A DNA stretch of 64,000 nt from an uncultured Parabacteroides sp. (GTDB lineage Bacteria; Bacteroidota; Bacteroidia; Bacteroidales; Tannerellaceae), in NCBI RefSeq assembly GCF_947855115.1, contig NZ_CANTZW010000003.1:62001-126000 (forward strand), read 5' to 3'. A model generated the notes under the pieces. It had not been told where the DNA came from, searched no databases, and saw nothing but the letters and a program-made list of their open reading frames with translations. Below are positions 28,788-36,858 of the stretch, piece after piece; position 1 is the stretch's first letter, and each line of letters begins with the position of its first letter. Made by a program: the position numbers and the translations under genes.

Positions 28788-30068
28788 ATGGATAACAAAT
28801 TCAAACCGGAGACCCTGTGCGTACAGGCCGGTTGGCAACCAAAGAAAGGAGAGCCCCGTGTCCTCCCGATCTATCAAAGCACGACATTCAAGTATGAGAC
28901 CAGTGAGCAAATGGCTAAGTTGTTCGACTTGGAAGAAAGCGGCTATTTCTATACTCGCTTGCAAAATCCGACAAACGACGCTGTAGCCGCTAAAATCGCG
29001 GCGCTAGAAGGAGGCGTGGCAGCCATGTTAACCTCGTCCGGGCAAGCGGCAAATTTCTTTGCCTTTTTCAATATTTGCGAGGCTGGCGATCATATCGTAA
29101 GCGCTACCAGCATTTACGGAGGAACCTATAACCTATTGGCCGTTACCTTGAAGAAACTGGGAATTGAATGTACGTTCGTCGACCAAGACGCAAGTGAGGA
29201 AGAGATTTCCAAGGCTTTCCGTCCGAATACGAAAGCGATGTTCGGAGAGATGATCTCCAACCCGGGTGTCATGGTATTGGATATAGAGAAGTTTGCTCGT
29301 ATAGCCCATAGTCATGGCGTACCTTTGATTGTCGATAATACATTCGCCACACCGATCAATTGCCGTCCGTTCGAATGGGGTGCGGATATCGTTACTCACT
29401 CCACGACTAAATACATGGACGGACATGCCACGAGTGTAGGCGGTTGTATCGTGGATAGCGGAAATTTCGATTGGGAAGCGCACGCCGAGAAGTTCCCGGG
29501 ACTTTGCCAGCCAGATCCGTCTTACCACGGTCTGACCTATACCAAGGCATTTGGGAAATTGGCATTCATCACGAAAGCGACCAGCCAACTCATGCGTGAC
29601 CTCGGATCGATCCAATCTCCGCAAAACGCATTCCTATTGAATCTTGGTTTGGAGACATTGCACCTGCGTGTACCGCAACACTGCAAAAACGCCTTGGCGG
29701 TAGCGCAATGGCTGCAAAAATGTGATAAGGTGGCTTGGGTTCATTACCCGGAGTTGGAAGGCAATCCGTATCATGAACTCGCCAAGAAATATCTACCGAA
29801 TGGTTCTTGCGGCGTACTGTCCTTCGGATTGAAAGGAGGACGAGAAGTGGCGATCAAGTTTATGGATAACCTGAAACTCGCCGCTATCGTAACCCACGTA
29901 GCGGATGCTCGTACTTGCGTACTTCACCCGGCCAGCCATACGCACCGCCAGTTGAGCGATGAGCAGTTGATCGAGGCAGGCGTGGCTCCGGACTTGATCC
30001 GTTTCTCCGTAGGTATCGAAAATGCCGATGATATTATCGCCGATATTGAGCAAGCGCTGAATAAGTAA
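28788..30068 (+). CDS. metY: O-acetylhomoserine sulfhydrylase (MetY type)
   Basis: A PLP enzyme that makes homocysteine from O-acetylhomoserine and sulfide in methionine synthesis. At 426 residues it has the long MetY length rather than that of cystathionine synthases (about 380). The Cys/Met metabolism signature is intact: SGYFYTRLQNPTNDA near the N-terminus, the nucleotide-stacking YGGTYNLL, IVDNTFATP, and the PLP Lys in HSTTKYMDGH (K208). The C-terminal SVGIENADDIIADIEQAL is typical. A 22-bp repeat array follows 5 bp after its stop codon. Confidence 0.95.
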   Translation: MDNKFKPETLCVQAGWQPKKGEPRVLPIYQSTTFKYETSEQMAKLFDLEESGYFYTRLQNPTNDAVAAKIAALEGGVAAMLTSSGQAANFFAFFNICEAGDHIVSATSIYGGTYNLLAVTLKKLGIECTFVDQDASEEEISKAFRPNTKAMFGEMISNPGVMVLDIEKFARIAHSHGVPLIVDNTFATPINCRPFEWGADIVTHSTTKYMDGHATSVGGCIVDSGNFDWEAHAEKFPGLCQPDPSYHGLTYTKAFGKLAFITKATSQLMRDLGSIQSPQNAFLLNLGLETLHLRVPQHCKNALAVAQWLQKCDKVAWVHYPELEGNPYHELAKKYLPNGSCGVLSFGLKGGREVAIKFMDNLKLAAIVTHVADARTCVLHPASHTHRQLSDEQLIEAGVAPDLIRFSVGIENADDIIADIEQALNK

Positions 30069-30073
30069 GACTT

Positions 30074-30161
30074 CAGTGCCATGCCGATGGCATGAGCGTG
30101 CCATCGGCATGGCACAGCCGTTTCATCAGCGTGGCACACCCGTTTCATCAGCATGGCACTG
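30074..30161. repeat. Array of four 22-bp units 3' of metY
   Basis: Units at 30074-30095, 30096-30117, 30118-30139 and 30140-30161, exactly 22 bp each. Units 3 and 4 differ at two positions (CCGTTTCATCAGCGTGGCAC versus CCGTTTCATCAGCATGGCAC). Units 1 and 2 carry GTGCCAT and units 3 and 4 carry the complement (A/G)TGGCAC, so the two halves can pair. It fills the space between metY and the convergent glycosyltransferase gene. Confidence 0.8.
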
Positions 30162-30171
30162 GTATAAGTTC

Positions 30172-31326
30172 CTAGATGGGCAGGAATCTCCCCAGACGTG
30201 CCACCCAGTTTGTCGTAATCCTCTCTAGGTTTGTTGCCGGATGTTCCTCACGTAGCAAATCCTCGCGGAACTCACGAAGAATAAGCCAATCCGCTTGTCT
30301 TACCCAATGCCGGAACACCGGATTCTCCGTATGTTTTTTCGAGATAGATACCAATGCGTCCAGATCAAAACAATCAGCGACAACGCCCGCGCCAGACAAA
30401 GAGGCATCGTAAGCGTTACAAGCTTGCTCAATATGAGTAGGAACCATCAACACGGGTTTATTCAGATACATCGCCTCACAGACCGATTCGAACCCGGCGG
30501 TCGTAGCATAAGCCTTCGCCCCCGACATATAATGTAGAAACAACGTATCATCCAGTTGATGGAAAGAAAGGCGGTCGTCTATTTTCACCTCATCTAATTG
30601 ATCTTTCTTATCCCAAAAGAAATGCATCGGTACTTCAGGATGGCGGGAATGCCAAGAACGGATCTCCTCACTAAACCCGCTATTTAACAGATAACCATGC
30701 AAATAACCACCGTCCGAAGGAACTGCATCCAAGACCTCTTGCCTTAATAAAGGAGGAACCACGACTATTCCTTCTGACGGTACCTCACGCATCTTCCGGA
30801 AAGACAAGGCCAATTTCTTGACGGAGCCTATCGCCGTCAATCTCGTAAAAAAGCGTAACGATGCCAATGATAACGCATTTTGCCTCGGGAAAACAAAGTC
30901 CGGATGTAAGAATAGGTATTGATGGGCGATACACACCATCGTCGCTTTCGGACGAAAAAGCAAATAAGTCAATCCCGTCAGCAATTCGTAGAAATTCACG
31001 ACGACATCCGCATCCGTCTGCCGGATCATCCGATCGATATAACGGATACTTCCCATATATTTGCGCAGACGCAATACATTATATAATACGCTACGCATCA
31101 AATTCACTTGTTTATTCTTAGCCGTCGGTAAAAAGTTCGGGCTCTCAAACGGATATACCGGCGATTGAATCCTATCCAAGAAAAAATCCGGTAAACGGCG
31201 GGCCGGGCTTTTTCCCACCAACACACCTACGACTTCATGCCCTTCGGTCAGCAATTTCTGGCGTAAGGATAACGCCTGGGTCAAATGCCCACGCCCTTCA
31301 CCTTGTATGATAAACAGGAATCTCAT
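30172..31326 (-). CDS. GT-B fold glycosyltransferase-like protein
   Basis: A 384-residue protein with a GT28/MurG-like two-domain arrangement. The N-terminal domain opens FLFIIQGEGRGHLTQALSLR, the glycine-rich His motif of nucleotide-sugar acceptor domains. The C-terminal domain has AYATTAGFESVCEAMYLNKPVLMVP near residue 280, the donor-binding stretch. There is no signal or TM helix. Its start overlaps the stop of the upstream LpxH-like gene by 4 bp (ATGA), so the pair is translationally coupled, which suggests work on the same glycolipid or envelope precursor. The sugar and acceptor are unknown. Confidence 0.85.
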   Translation of the reverse strand: MRFLFIIQGEGRGHLTQALSLRQKLLTEGHEVVGVLVGKSPARRLPDFFLDRIQSPVYPFESPNFLPTAKNKQVNLMRSVLYNVLRLRKYMGSIRYIDRMIRQTDADVVVNFYELLTGLTYLLFRPKATMVCIAHQYLFLHPDFVFPRQNALSLASLRFFTRLTAIGSVKKLALSFRKMREVPSEGIVVVPPLLRQEVLDAVPSDGGYLHGYLLNSGFSEEIRSWHSRHPEVPMHFFWDKKDQLDEVKIDDRLSFHQLDDTLFLHYMSGAKAYATTAGFESVCEAMYLNKPVLMVPTHIEQACNAYDASLSGAGVVADCFDLDALVSISKKHTENPVFRHWVRQADWLILREFREDLLREEHPATNLERITTNWVARLGRFLPI

Positions 31327-32093
31327 ACGGCATCTACATATAGTTGTACATTATTATATGTAACAATATCCCACTCTCCTTGCTCATCTTCCACGAGGGC
31401 AGTCATGCTTTCCACCCAATCGCCGGAGTTCAAGTAATGCACGTTGCCATACCAGATGTTCGCCGCTTGATGGATATGGCCGCAAATAATCCCGTCCAGA
31501 CGCTTGGCCTCCGCTAGGCGCACCAGCTCTTTCTCAAACTCCGAGATATAAAAGACCGCACTTTTCACCCGGTGCTTTACCTCTTGGGATAAAGAGAAAT
31601 AAGGTTTCCCTTGCCTCTCCCTACGGCGGTTGTAGACCTTGTTCAACCACAATAAGAAAGTATATCCTACATCCCCCAGCATGGCGAGCCAACGCATATG
31701 GGTCGTGACCGTATCGAAAATATCGCCGTGTGTCACGAGATAACGTTTACCTCGTCTCGTATTCAGCAGATAATCCTTTACGACCGAGATATTGGAGAAC
31801 TTAAAAGGAACCAAGCTATCGAGGAAATCATCATGGTTCCCCACTACATAGATAATCTCCGTACCCCTTTTCTCCATCATTTTCATCAATACCTTAAAGA
31901 AATCTGTATGCTTTTGCTTCCAGCGTTTACCGGATTTCTTCAGTTGCCAGCCATCGATAATATCGCCATTCAGAATCAATCGATCGCAATCCACGCTCTT
32001 GAGAAAAAGGGTTACTTCCTCCGTCCGGGAATGCTCCGAGCCCAGATGGATGTCCGAGAGGACAATAGTCGGATAATATTTTCTTAATATCAT
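31323..32093 (-). CDS. LpxH-like calcineurin-type phosphoesterase
   Basis: The frame opens at 32168, but the ATG at 32093 starts directly before the first motif and gives 256 residues; the upstream part is unlike the family. Metallophosphoesterase motifs in order: TIVLSDIHLGSEHS, LILNGDIIDGW, YVVGNHDDF, LVTHGDIFD and GIICGHIHQA. The DIHLG form and GNHDDF resemble UDP-2,3-diacylglucosamine diphosphatases of lipid A synthesis, for which Bacteroidetes often have two candidates. It could also hydrolyse another phospho-substrate. It is coupled to the glycosyltransferase gene. Confidence 0.85.
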   Translation of the reverse strand: MILRKYYPTIVLSDIHLGSEHSRTEEVTLFLKSVDCDRLILNGDIIDGWQLKKSGKRWKQKHTDFFKVLMKMMEKRGTEIIYVVGNHDDFLDSLVPFKFSNISVVKDYLLNTRRGKRYLVTHGDIFDTVTTHMRWLAMLGDVGYTFLLWLNKVYNRRRERQGKPYFSLSQEVKHRVKSAVFYISEFEKELVRLAEAKRLDGIICGHIHQAANIWYGNVHYLNSGDWVESMTALVEDEQGEWDIVTYNNVQLYVDAV

Positions 32094-32171
32094 CTTTGCT
32101 TTATTTAAGATGATACAAAAGAACGCCTTCGATATTACAAGCTCACGACAACCTGGTGAAAAAGGCATAAC

Positions 32172-32204
32172 AAAAAGGCCAGCTCTTCACAAAGCCGGCC
32201 TTTT
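32172..32204 (-). terminator. Terminator of the EF-G2 gene
   Basis: On the minus strand AAAAGGCCGGC pairs with the GCTGGCCTTTTT arm across a short loop, ending in five T. It lies about 50 bp after the EF-G2 stop codon. Confidence 0.8.
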
Positions 32205-32252
32205 CTTGTTTAACTTTAAATATTAAAAAATTATGATGACATTTTACTTTAC

Positions 32253-34409
32253 CTATTCTTCCGATTGAGTAGCCTCGTAAGCCTTTAACAACTTCTCTTG
32301 TACGTCGGCAGGAACCAACTCATAACTAGCGAACCGCATCGTAAACGAGGCACGTCCTCCCGTAATAGAACTTAATGAAGTTGAATAATTAGACATCTCT
32401 TTCAAAGGAACTTTCGCTAATAGCTTCTCAAATCCTTTCTCACTGTTCATTCCCATAATCAAGGCACGGCGTCCTTGTAAGTCGCTCATTACATCACCTA
32501 GATAATCAGCGGGAACAGAAACCTCCACATCGTAAACAGGTTCCAATATCTTAGGACCGGCATCTTTGAATGCGGTACTGAAAGCATTACGTCCGGCAAG
32601 CATAAACGAAATTTCATTACTATCTACCGGATGCATCTTACCATCGTATACACAGATACGTACGTCACGAGCATACGAACCGGTCAACGGCCCCTGCTCC
32701 ATGCGTCCCATAATACCTTTCAGGATAGCCGGCAAGAAACGAGCGTCGATAGCGCCACCAACGATACAGTTCACGAACACGACCTTACCTCCCCAATCCA
32801 GATCGATTATCTGGGTATCACGGACATTCATCTTATATTCCTGTCCACCGAAACGATAGGTATCCGGAGCTGGCATACCTTCATAATAAGGCTCGATAAT
32901 CAAGTGAACCTCACCAAATTGGCCTGCGCCACCAGATTGCTTCTTATGGCGATAATCCGCACGGGCCGCTTTCGTGATCGTCTCGCGATACGGAATCTTC
33001 GGCTCCAAGTACTCGATCGGCAATTTATCATTATTCTCGATTCTCCATTTCAATGTACGAAGATGGAACTCTCCCTGGCCGGAAACGATTGTCTGCTTCA
33101 ATTCCTTGGACTGCTCGATTACCCATGTCGGATCTTCCTCGCGCATACGCATCAAGATTTCCATCATCTTCTCCGCGTCTGCCTCATTCACAGGTTTGAT
33201 AGCACGACGATATTTCGGGTCTGGATATTTAATGAAGTCGAAACGATAATCGCAACCTTTTCCATTCAAGGTATTACCACGACGAACATCCTTCAACTTA
33301 ACGGTTGCTCCGATATCGCCCGCTACCATTTCCGTAACCGGGATACGGGTTTGTCCGGCCACCGCAAATAACTGCGCGATACGTTCCTTCGAACCACGAT
33401 CGGCATTCATCAAGTCGTCACCTTCTTTTACTTTTCCTGATATCACTTTAAAATAGGAAACCTGACCGATATGAGGTTCCACGGTTGTCTTAAAGAAGAA
33501 CAAGCTTGTAGGACCGTTCGAATCCGGAGTCACCTCCACACCTTCCGTAGTAATCAAACGAGGCATCTTGTCGGTACAAGGAACCACATTACCCAAGAAC
33601 TCCAACGTACGGCGAACGCACATATCACGACCGGCGCATACACAGAATACCGGGAACATGCCGCGAGTAACCAAACCCGCACGGATACCGGCACGCATAT
33701 CGTCCTCGCTCAAAGCTCCTTCCTCAAAGAATTTCTCCATCAACATATCGTCGTTCTCAGCGGCGGCTTCCACCAAAGCTTGATGTAGCTCCATCGCCTT
33801 ATCCATTTCCTCAGCGGGGATTTCCAATACGTCAGGAACTCCACCTTCCGGCTTCCAACGATACATCTTCATCTTTAATACATCCACCACGGCATTGAAA
33901 GAAGAGCCGCAACTAATCGGATATTGGATAGGTACGATCTTATTACCCCATCGGTCTTTCAATTGGGCGATGGTCCCCTCATAGTCGGCTTTATCATTAT
34001 CAAGCTGGTTGACAACGAAAATCACCGGTTTATGGAATTGTTCAGTATACCGGAACTGATTGACAGTTCCAACCTCTACACCGTACTGGGCGTTCAATAC
34101 CATCAGTGCCGTATCCGTGACATTCAATGCGGAAACAGCTCCTCCCACGAAATCATCCGAACCCGGACAATCGATGAAATTCAGTTTCCGATCCTGCCAT
34201 TCTACACTGAAAACGGTTGAGAACACTGAGTATCCATACTCTTTCTCAACCGGGAAATAGTCGGACACCGTATTCCCTGCCTCAACGGAGCCGCGACGTT
34301 TTATAACTCCACCCTCGTAAAGCATAGCTTCAGCGAGAGTGGTTTTCCCAGAGCCAGAACTTCCCAAGATAGAGATGTTCTTGATTTCATTTGTTTGGTA
34401 TACTTTCAT
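32253..34409 (-). CDS. EF-G paralog (EF-G2) with degenerate GTPase motifs
   Basis: A 718-residue protein with the full EF-G domain series. It differs from a housekeeping EF-G in every G motif. The P-loop is GSSGSGKTT (residues 16-24, normally AHIDAGKTT). The switch I RGITI is replaced by YGYSV (about 58-62). G3 is DCPGSDDF (80-87), with Ser84 in place of the catalytic His. G4 is NQLD (134-137) for NKxD. Nucleotide may still bind, but hydrolysis is unlikely. A Bacteroides EF-G2 without GTPase activity has been described as supporting translation during starvation, and this looks like its counterpart. It is far from any ribosomal protein or tuf genes. Confidence 0.9.
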   Translation of the reverse strand: MKVYQTNEIKNISILGSSGSGKTTLAEAMLYEGGVIKRRGSVEAGNTVSDYFPVEKEYGYSVFSTVFSVEWQDRKLNFIDCPGSDDFVGGAVSALNVTDTALMVLNAQYGVEVGTVNQFRYTEQFHKPVIFVVNQLDNDKADYEGTIAQLKDRWGNKIVPIQYPISCGSSFNAVVDVLKMKMYRWKPEGGVPDVLEIPAEEMDKAMELHQALVEAAAENDDMLMEKFFEEGALSEDDMRAGIRAGLVTRGMFPVFCVCAGRDMCVRRTLEFLGNVVPCTDKMPRLITTEGVEVTPDSNGPTSLFFFKTTVEPHIGQVSYFKVISGKVKEGDDLMNADRGSKERIAQLFAVAGQTRIPVTEMVAGDIGATVKLKDVRRGNTLNGKGCDYRFDFIKYPDPKYRRAIKPVNEADAEKMMEILMRMREEDPTWVIEQSKELKQTIVSGQGEFHLRTLKWRIENNDKLPIEYLEPKIPYRETITKAARADYRHKKQSGGAGQFGEVHLIIEPYYEGMPAPDTYRFGGQEYKMNVRDTQIIDLDWGGKVVFVNCIVGGAIDARFLPAILKGIMGRMEQGPLTGSYARDVRICVYDGKMHPVDSNEISFMLAGRNAFSTAFKDAGPKILEPVYDVEVSVPADYLGDVMSDLQGRRALIMGMNSEKGFEKLLAKVPLKEMSNYSTSLSSITGGRASFTMRFASYELVPADVQEKLLKAYEATQSEE

Positions 34410-34564
34410 GATATCAGGATTTATTTGAGTTTAACAATACGTTTATTTGGCGTGAATCATTTTCACGAGGGCGCAAATTAGAGATTGTAAAGGAAAAAAG
34501 CAATTATCACCCAGTGTTTGAGAACTATGTTGTGCAGCAGTAGGATTAACTCAATGTTTTTATG

Positions 34565-34572
34565 TACCTTTG
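34565..34572 (+). promoter_or_regulatory. Candidate -7 box for the small ORF and hemW
   Basis: TACCTTTG matches TAnnTTTG exactly, 13 bp before the small ORF. No strong -33 TTG. It is the only clear promoter element before hemW. Confidence 0.4.
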
Positions 34573-34584
34573 TATCATAAATAT

Positions 34585-34731
34585 ATGGCTGATATGACTA
34601 CAATTGAATTCAAGGCCCGAAAGATGGATTTGCTAGAAACATTAATGCCTCTGCACGAAAAGAAATTATCAAAAGCAGAAAAATACATACATAAGTTCAT
34701 GCAATATCCTCAAAGACTACGAATATTATAA
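34585..34731 (+). CDS. 48-residue ORF resembling the N-terminus of an orphan antitoxin
   Basis: A short frame encoding MADMTTIEFKARKMDLLETL and about 28 more residues. The opening resembles small Bacteroidetes addiction-module components, which usually run to about 70-80 residues and precede a RelE-like toxin. Here the frame stops early and no toxin follows; hemW begins 2 bp later. It may be a decayed antitoxin or a leader peptide that couples translation into hemW. Length makes the call uncertain. Confidence 0.4.
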   Translation: MADMTTIEFKARKMDLLETLMPLHEKKLSKAEKYIHKFMQYPQRLRIL

Positions 34732-34733
34732 AT

Positions 34734-35861
34734 ATGGCAGGCTTATACATCCACGTCCCTTTTTGCGCCAAGCGGTGTTTATACTGTGACTTTTTTTCCA
34801 ATACGGAGATGAAGTACAAAGAGCCATATATAAACGCACTTATAAAAGAGATGGAATTGCGTAAGGGATATATAGGAAATGAAACGTTAGAAACCATTTA
34901 CTTCGGGGGAGGTACACCCTCCCAATTAGACGAGAAAGATTTCGGGAAGATATTCGAGGCCATTTATCATCATTTCGATGTAGCCGAGCAAGCGGAGATC
35001 ACTTTAGAGGCGAATCCGGATGACATAAAACCAGAATATGTATCGCTTCTCCGGTATTTTCCTTTTAACCGGGTCAGCATGGGGGTACAAAGTTTCCATT
35101 CGAAAGATTTACGTTTCCTGAACCGCCGTCATGATCGGGAGCAAGCGATTAAAGCTGTAGAGCTATGTAAAGAACATGGGATTACAAATATCAGTATCGA
35201 TTTGATCTACGGACTCCCAAACCAAACGCCGCAAGCATGGGAAGACAATTTGCGACAAGCGATCCAACTGGATGTTCCCCATCTTTCCGCTTACCACCTC
35301 ATTTACGAGGAAGGTACCGCTCTTTACAAATTGATGGAAGCGGGAAAAGTGAAACCCGTAGATGAAGAGTTAAGCGTCTCGTTCTTCTCCACATTAATAG
35401 ATCGGCTGACGGAAGCGGGTTATTCGCATTACGAGATATCGAATTTCGCCCGACCCGGATTCTTCTCCAAGCATAACAGTTCCTATTGGACAGGAAAGAA
35501 ATATCTGGGGCTCGGTCCTTCCGCCCATTCTTATAACGGAATAGACCGGGAGTGGAATCCATCTTCTCTACCTATATATATAGAAGGTATAGAAAACGGG
35601 CATCCGGTAATAGAATCTGAGAATTTAGACCTATATACCCGATATAACGACTTCATCATCACCGGTCTTCGGACGATGTGGGGAATCTCTTTCGCTGATA
35701 TCCAGACAAAATTCGGAAGGAAGCTCCTTTCTTATTGTCAAAAGCAAGCACAGCCCTATATCAACCAAGGGTTCTTATTACAAACCGATGACAAATTGAT
35801 TTTATCTAAGGCAGGAATCTTCGTTTCCGATGGAATAATGAGTGATCTACTCTGGGTATAA
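34734..35861 (+). CDS. hemW: HemW-type radical SAM protein
   Basis: A 375-residue radical SAM protein related to oxygen-independent coproporphyrinogen oxidase. The cluster motif is HVPFCAKRCLYC (CxxxCxxC) at residues 7-18, with the conserved following Cys-lacking CDFF. The GGGTPS motif is at about 60-65. The N-terminus lacks the extension typical of true HemN, which favours HemW, a heme chaperone, over HemN. The C-terminal HemN-like domain is present (WTGKKYLGLGPSAHSY). It starts 2 bp after the small antitoxin-like ORF. Confidence 0.92.
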   Translation: MAGLYIHVPFCAKRCLYCDFFSNTEMKYKEPYINALIKEMELRKGYIGNETLETIYFGGGTPSQLDEKDFGKIFEAIYHHFDVAEQAEITLEANPDDIKPEYVSLLRYFPFNRVSMGVQSFHSKDLRFLNRRHDREQAIKAVELCKEHGITNISIDLIYGLPNQTPQAWEDNLRQAIQLDVPHLSAYHLIYEEGTALYKLMEAGKVKPVDEELSVSFFSTLIDRLTEAGYSHYEISNFARPGFFSKHNSSYWTGKKYLGLGPSAHSYNGIDREWNPSSLPIYIEGIENGHPVIESENLDLYTRYNDFIITGLRTMWGISFADIQTKFGRKLLSYCQKQAQPYINQGFLLQTDDKLILSKAGIFVSDGIMSDLLWV

Positions 35862-36002
35862 AAATTAACAAAACCTCCTCTTTCCCCAACAAACCTGTTA
35901 GTTAAAAGTACATTTCCTGCACATTTTCACGATTTTTGAGAAATAAAACGACGCATATTAAAAAACTATTACATATATTTGCAACATCAAAAACAGCAGA
36001 CA

Positions 36003-36578
36003 GTGCCATATTTATATATAATATCAGGTTGCAACGGAGCAGGAAAAACAACAGCTTCCTTCACGATTTTACCAGAAATGTTAAAGTGCAAGGAGTTTGT
36101 TAACTCAGACGAGATAGCCAAGGGACTTTCTCCTTTTAATGCAGACAGTATAGCCGTCGCCGTTGAAGCTAGCCGTATTATGTATAAACGAATAAAGGAA
36201 CTCATCGGTGCCGGTGAGACTTTTGCGATGGAAACTACGCTGGCCACCCGTTCAGTCGCAAACCTGATACGGGAAGCACAAAGGGAAGGTTATTATGTTA
36301 CATTGCTTTATTTCTGGTTGAATACACCGGATTTAGCCGTGGAACGAGTGAAAATGAGGGTAGCCGCCGGAGGTCACAATATCCCGGAAGCAACGATAAG
36401 GCGCCGGTATGAGGCCGGTATCCATAATTTGTTTGAGCTATACCTGCCCATTAGTGACTATTGGATGATAACAGATAATTCGATGTCTCCCATGGAAGTG
36501 ATCGCCAAGGGATTCAAGAATGATAAAAAAGAAGTTTATAATCAAGATATTTTTACAAAACTTGAACATCATGAATGA
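36003..36578 (+). CDS. Zeta-toxin-family kinase
   Basis: The frame opens with TTG at 35979, but a perfect TATATTTG -7 box covers 35974-35981, so that codon would lie upstream of the transcript start. GTG at 36003 is the better start, giving 191 residues. Walker A is SGCNGAGKTT (about residues 7-16). The putative substrate-base Asp is in VNSDEIAKGL, and METTLAT follows. Zeta toxins phosphorylate UDP-GlcNAc; some homologs in free-living bacteria have other substrates. The next ORF overlaps its end by 8 bp and is a candidate partner. Confidence 0.82.
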   Translation: MPYLYIISGCNGAGKTTASFTILPEMLKCKEFVNSDEIAKGLSPFNADSIAVAVEASRIMYKRIKELIGAGETFAMETTLATRSVANLIREAQREGYYVTLLYFWLNTPDLAVERVKMRVAAGGHNIPEATIRRRYEAGIHNLFELYLPISDYWMITDNSMSPMEVIAKGFKNDKKEVYNQDIFTKLEHHE

Positions 36579-36738
36579 GCAAGAGGTTAGAGAATTCGAA
36601 GAGAATATAGTAAAAGGTGCGAATATAGCTTTTCAGCGTTTGGTGAATCAGAAGAAGAAGGAAGACGGTGAGTTAGTATTCTCTCGTAACGGCCATATCT
36701 TCAGAGTCAAAGCCGCTGATCTTGATAAGATTTATTAA
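36571..36738 (+). CDS. Small partner ORF of the zeta-toxin gene
   Basis: A 55-residue protein, MNEQEVREFEENIVKGAN and then an IAFQRLVNQKKKEDGELVFSR-like helix and a short basic end. It starts 8 bp inside the 3' end of the zeta-toxin gene, a coupling typical of toxin-antitoxin pairs, though the classical order is antitoxin first. It does not resemble the epsilon antitoxin. Its family is not known to me. A terminator follows 19 bp later, so the pair is one unit. Confidence 0.65.
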   Translation: MNEQEVREFEENIVKGANIAFQRLVNQKKKEDGELVFSRNGHIFRVKAADLDKIY

Positions 36739-36757
36739 GTCATAGATATACATATAC

Positions 36758-36801
36758 AAAAGGAGGAGACGTATCTCTAAGAGATATGCCTCCTCTTTTT
36801 G
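36758..36801 (+). terminator. Terminator of the zeta-toxin unit
   Basis: AAAAGGAGGAG arm pairs with the CTCCTCTTTTT arm, with ATCTC/GAGAT closing the loop. It ends in a T run and lies between the unit and the convergent DPP11 gene. Confidence 0.8.
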
Positions 36802-36858
36802 CATTTATAAGAACTCACGATACAGCCTGAATATCAGGCTGATCGTAAGAATTTATTG

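Noticed and set aside
32253..34409. Tetracycline-resistance ribosomal protection protein (TetQ-like) as identity of the EF-G homolog.
   Set aside because: Tet proteins keep intact G motifs including the catalytic His, and have a different C-terminal end. Altered G3 and G4 fit EF-G2 better.
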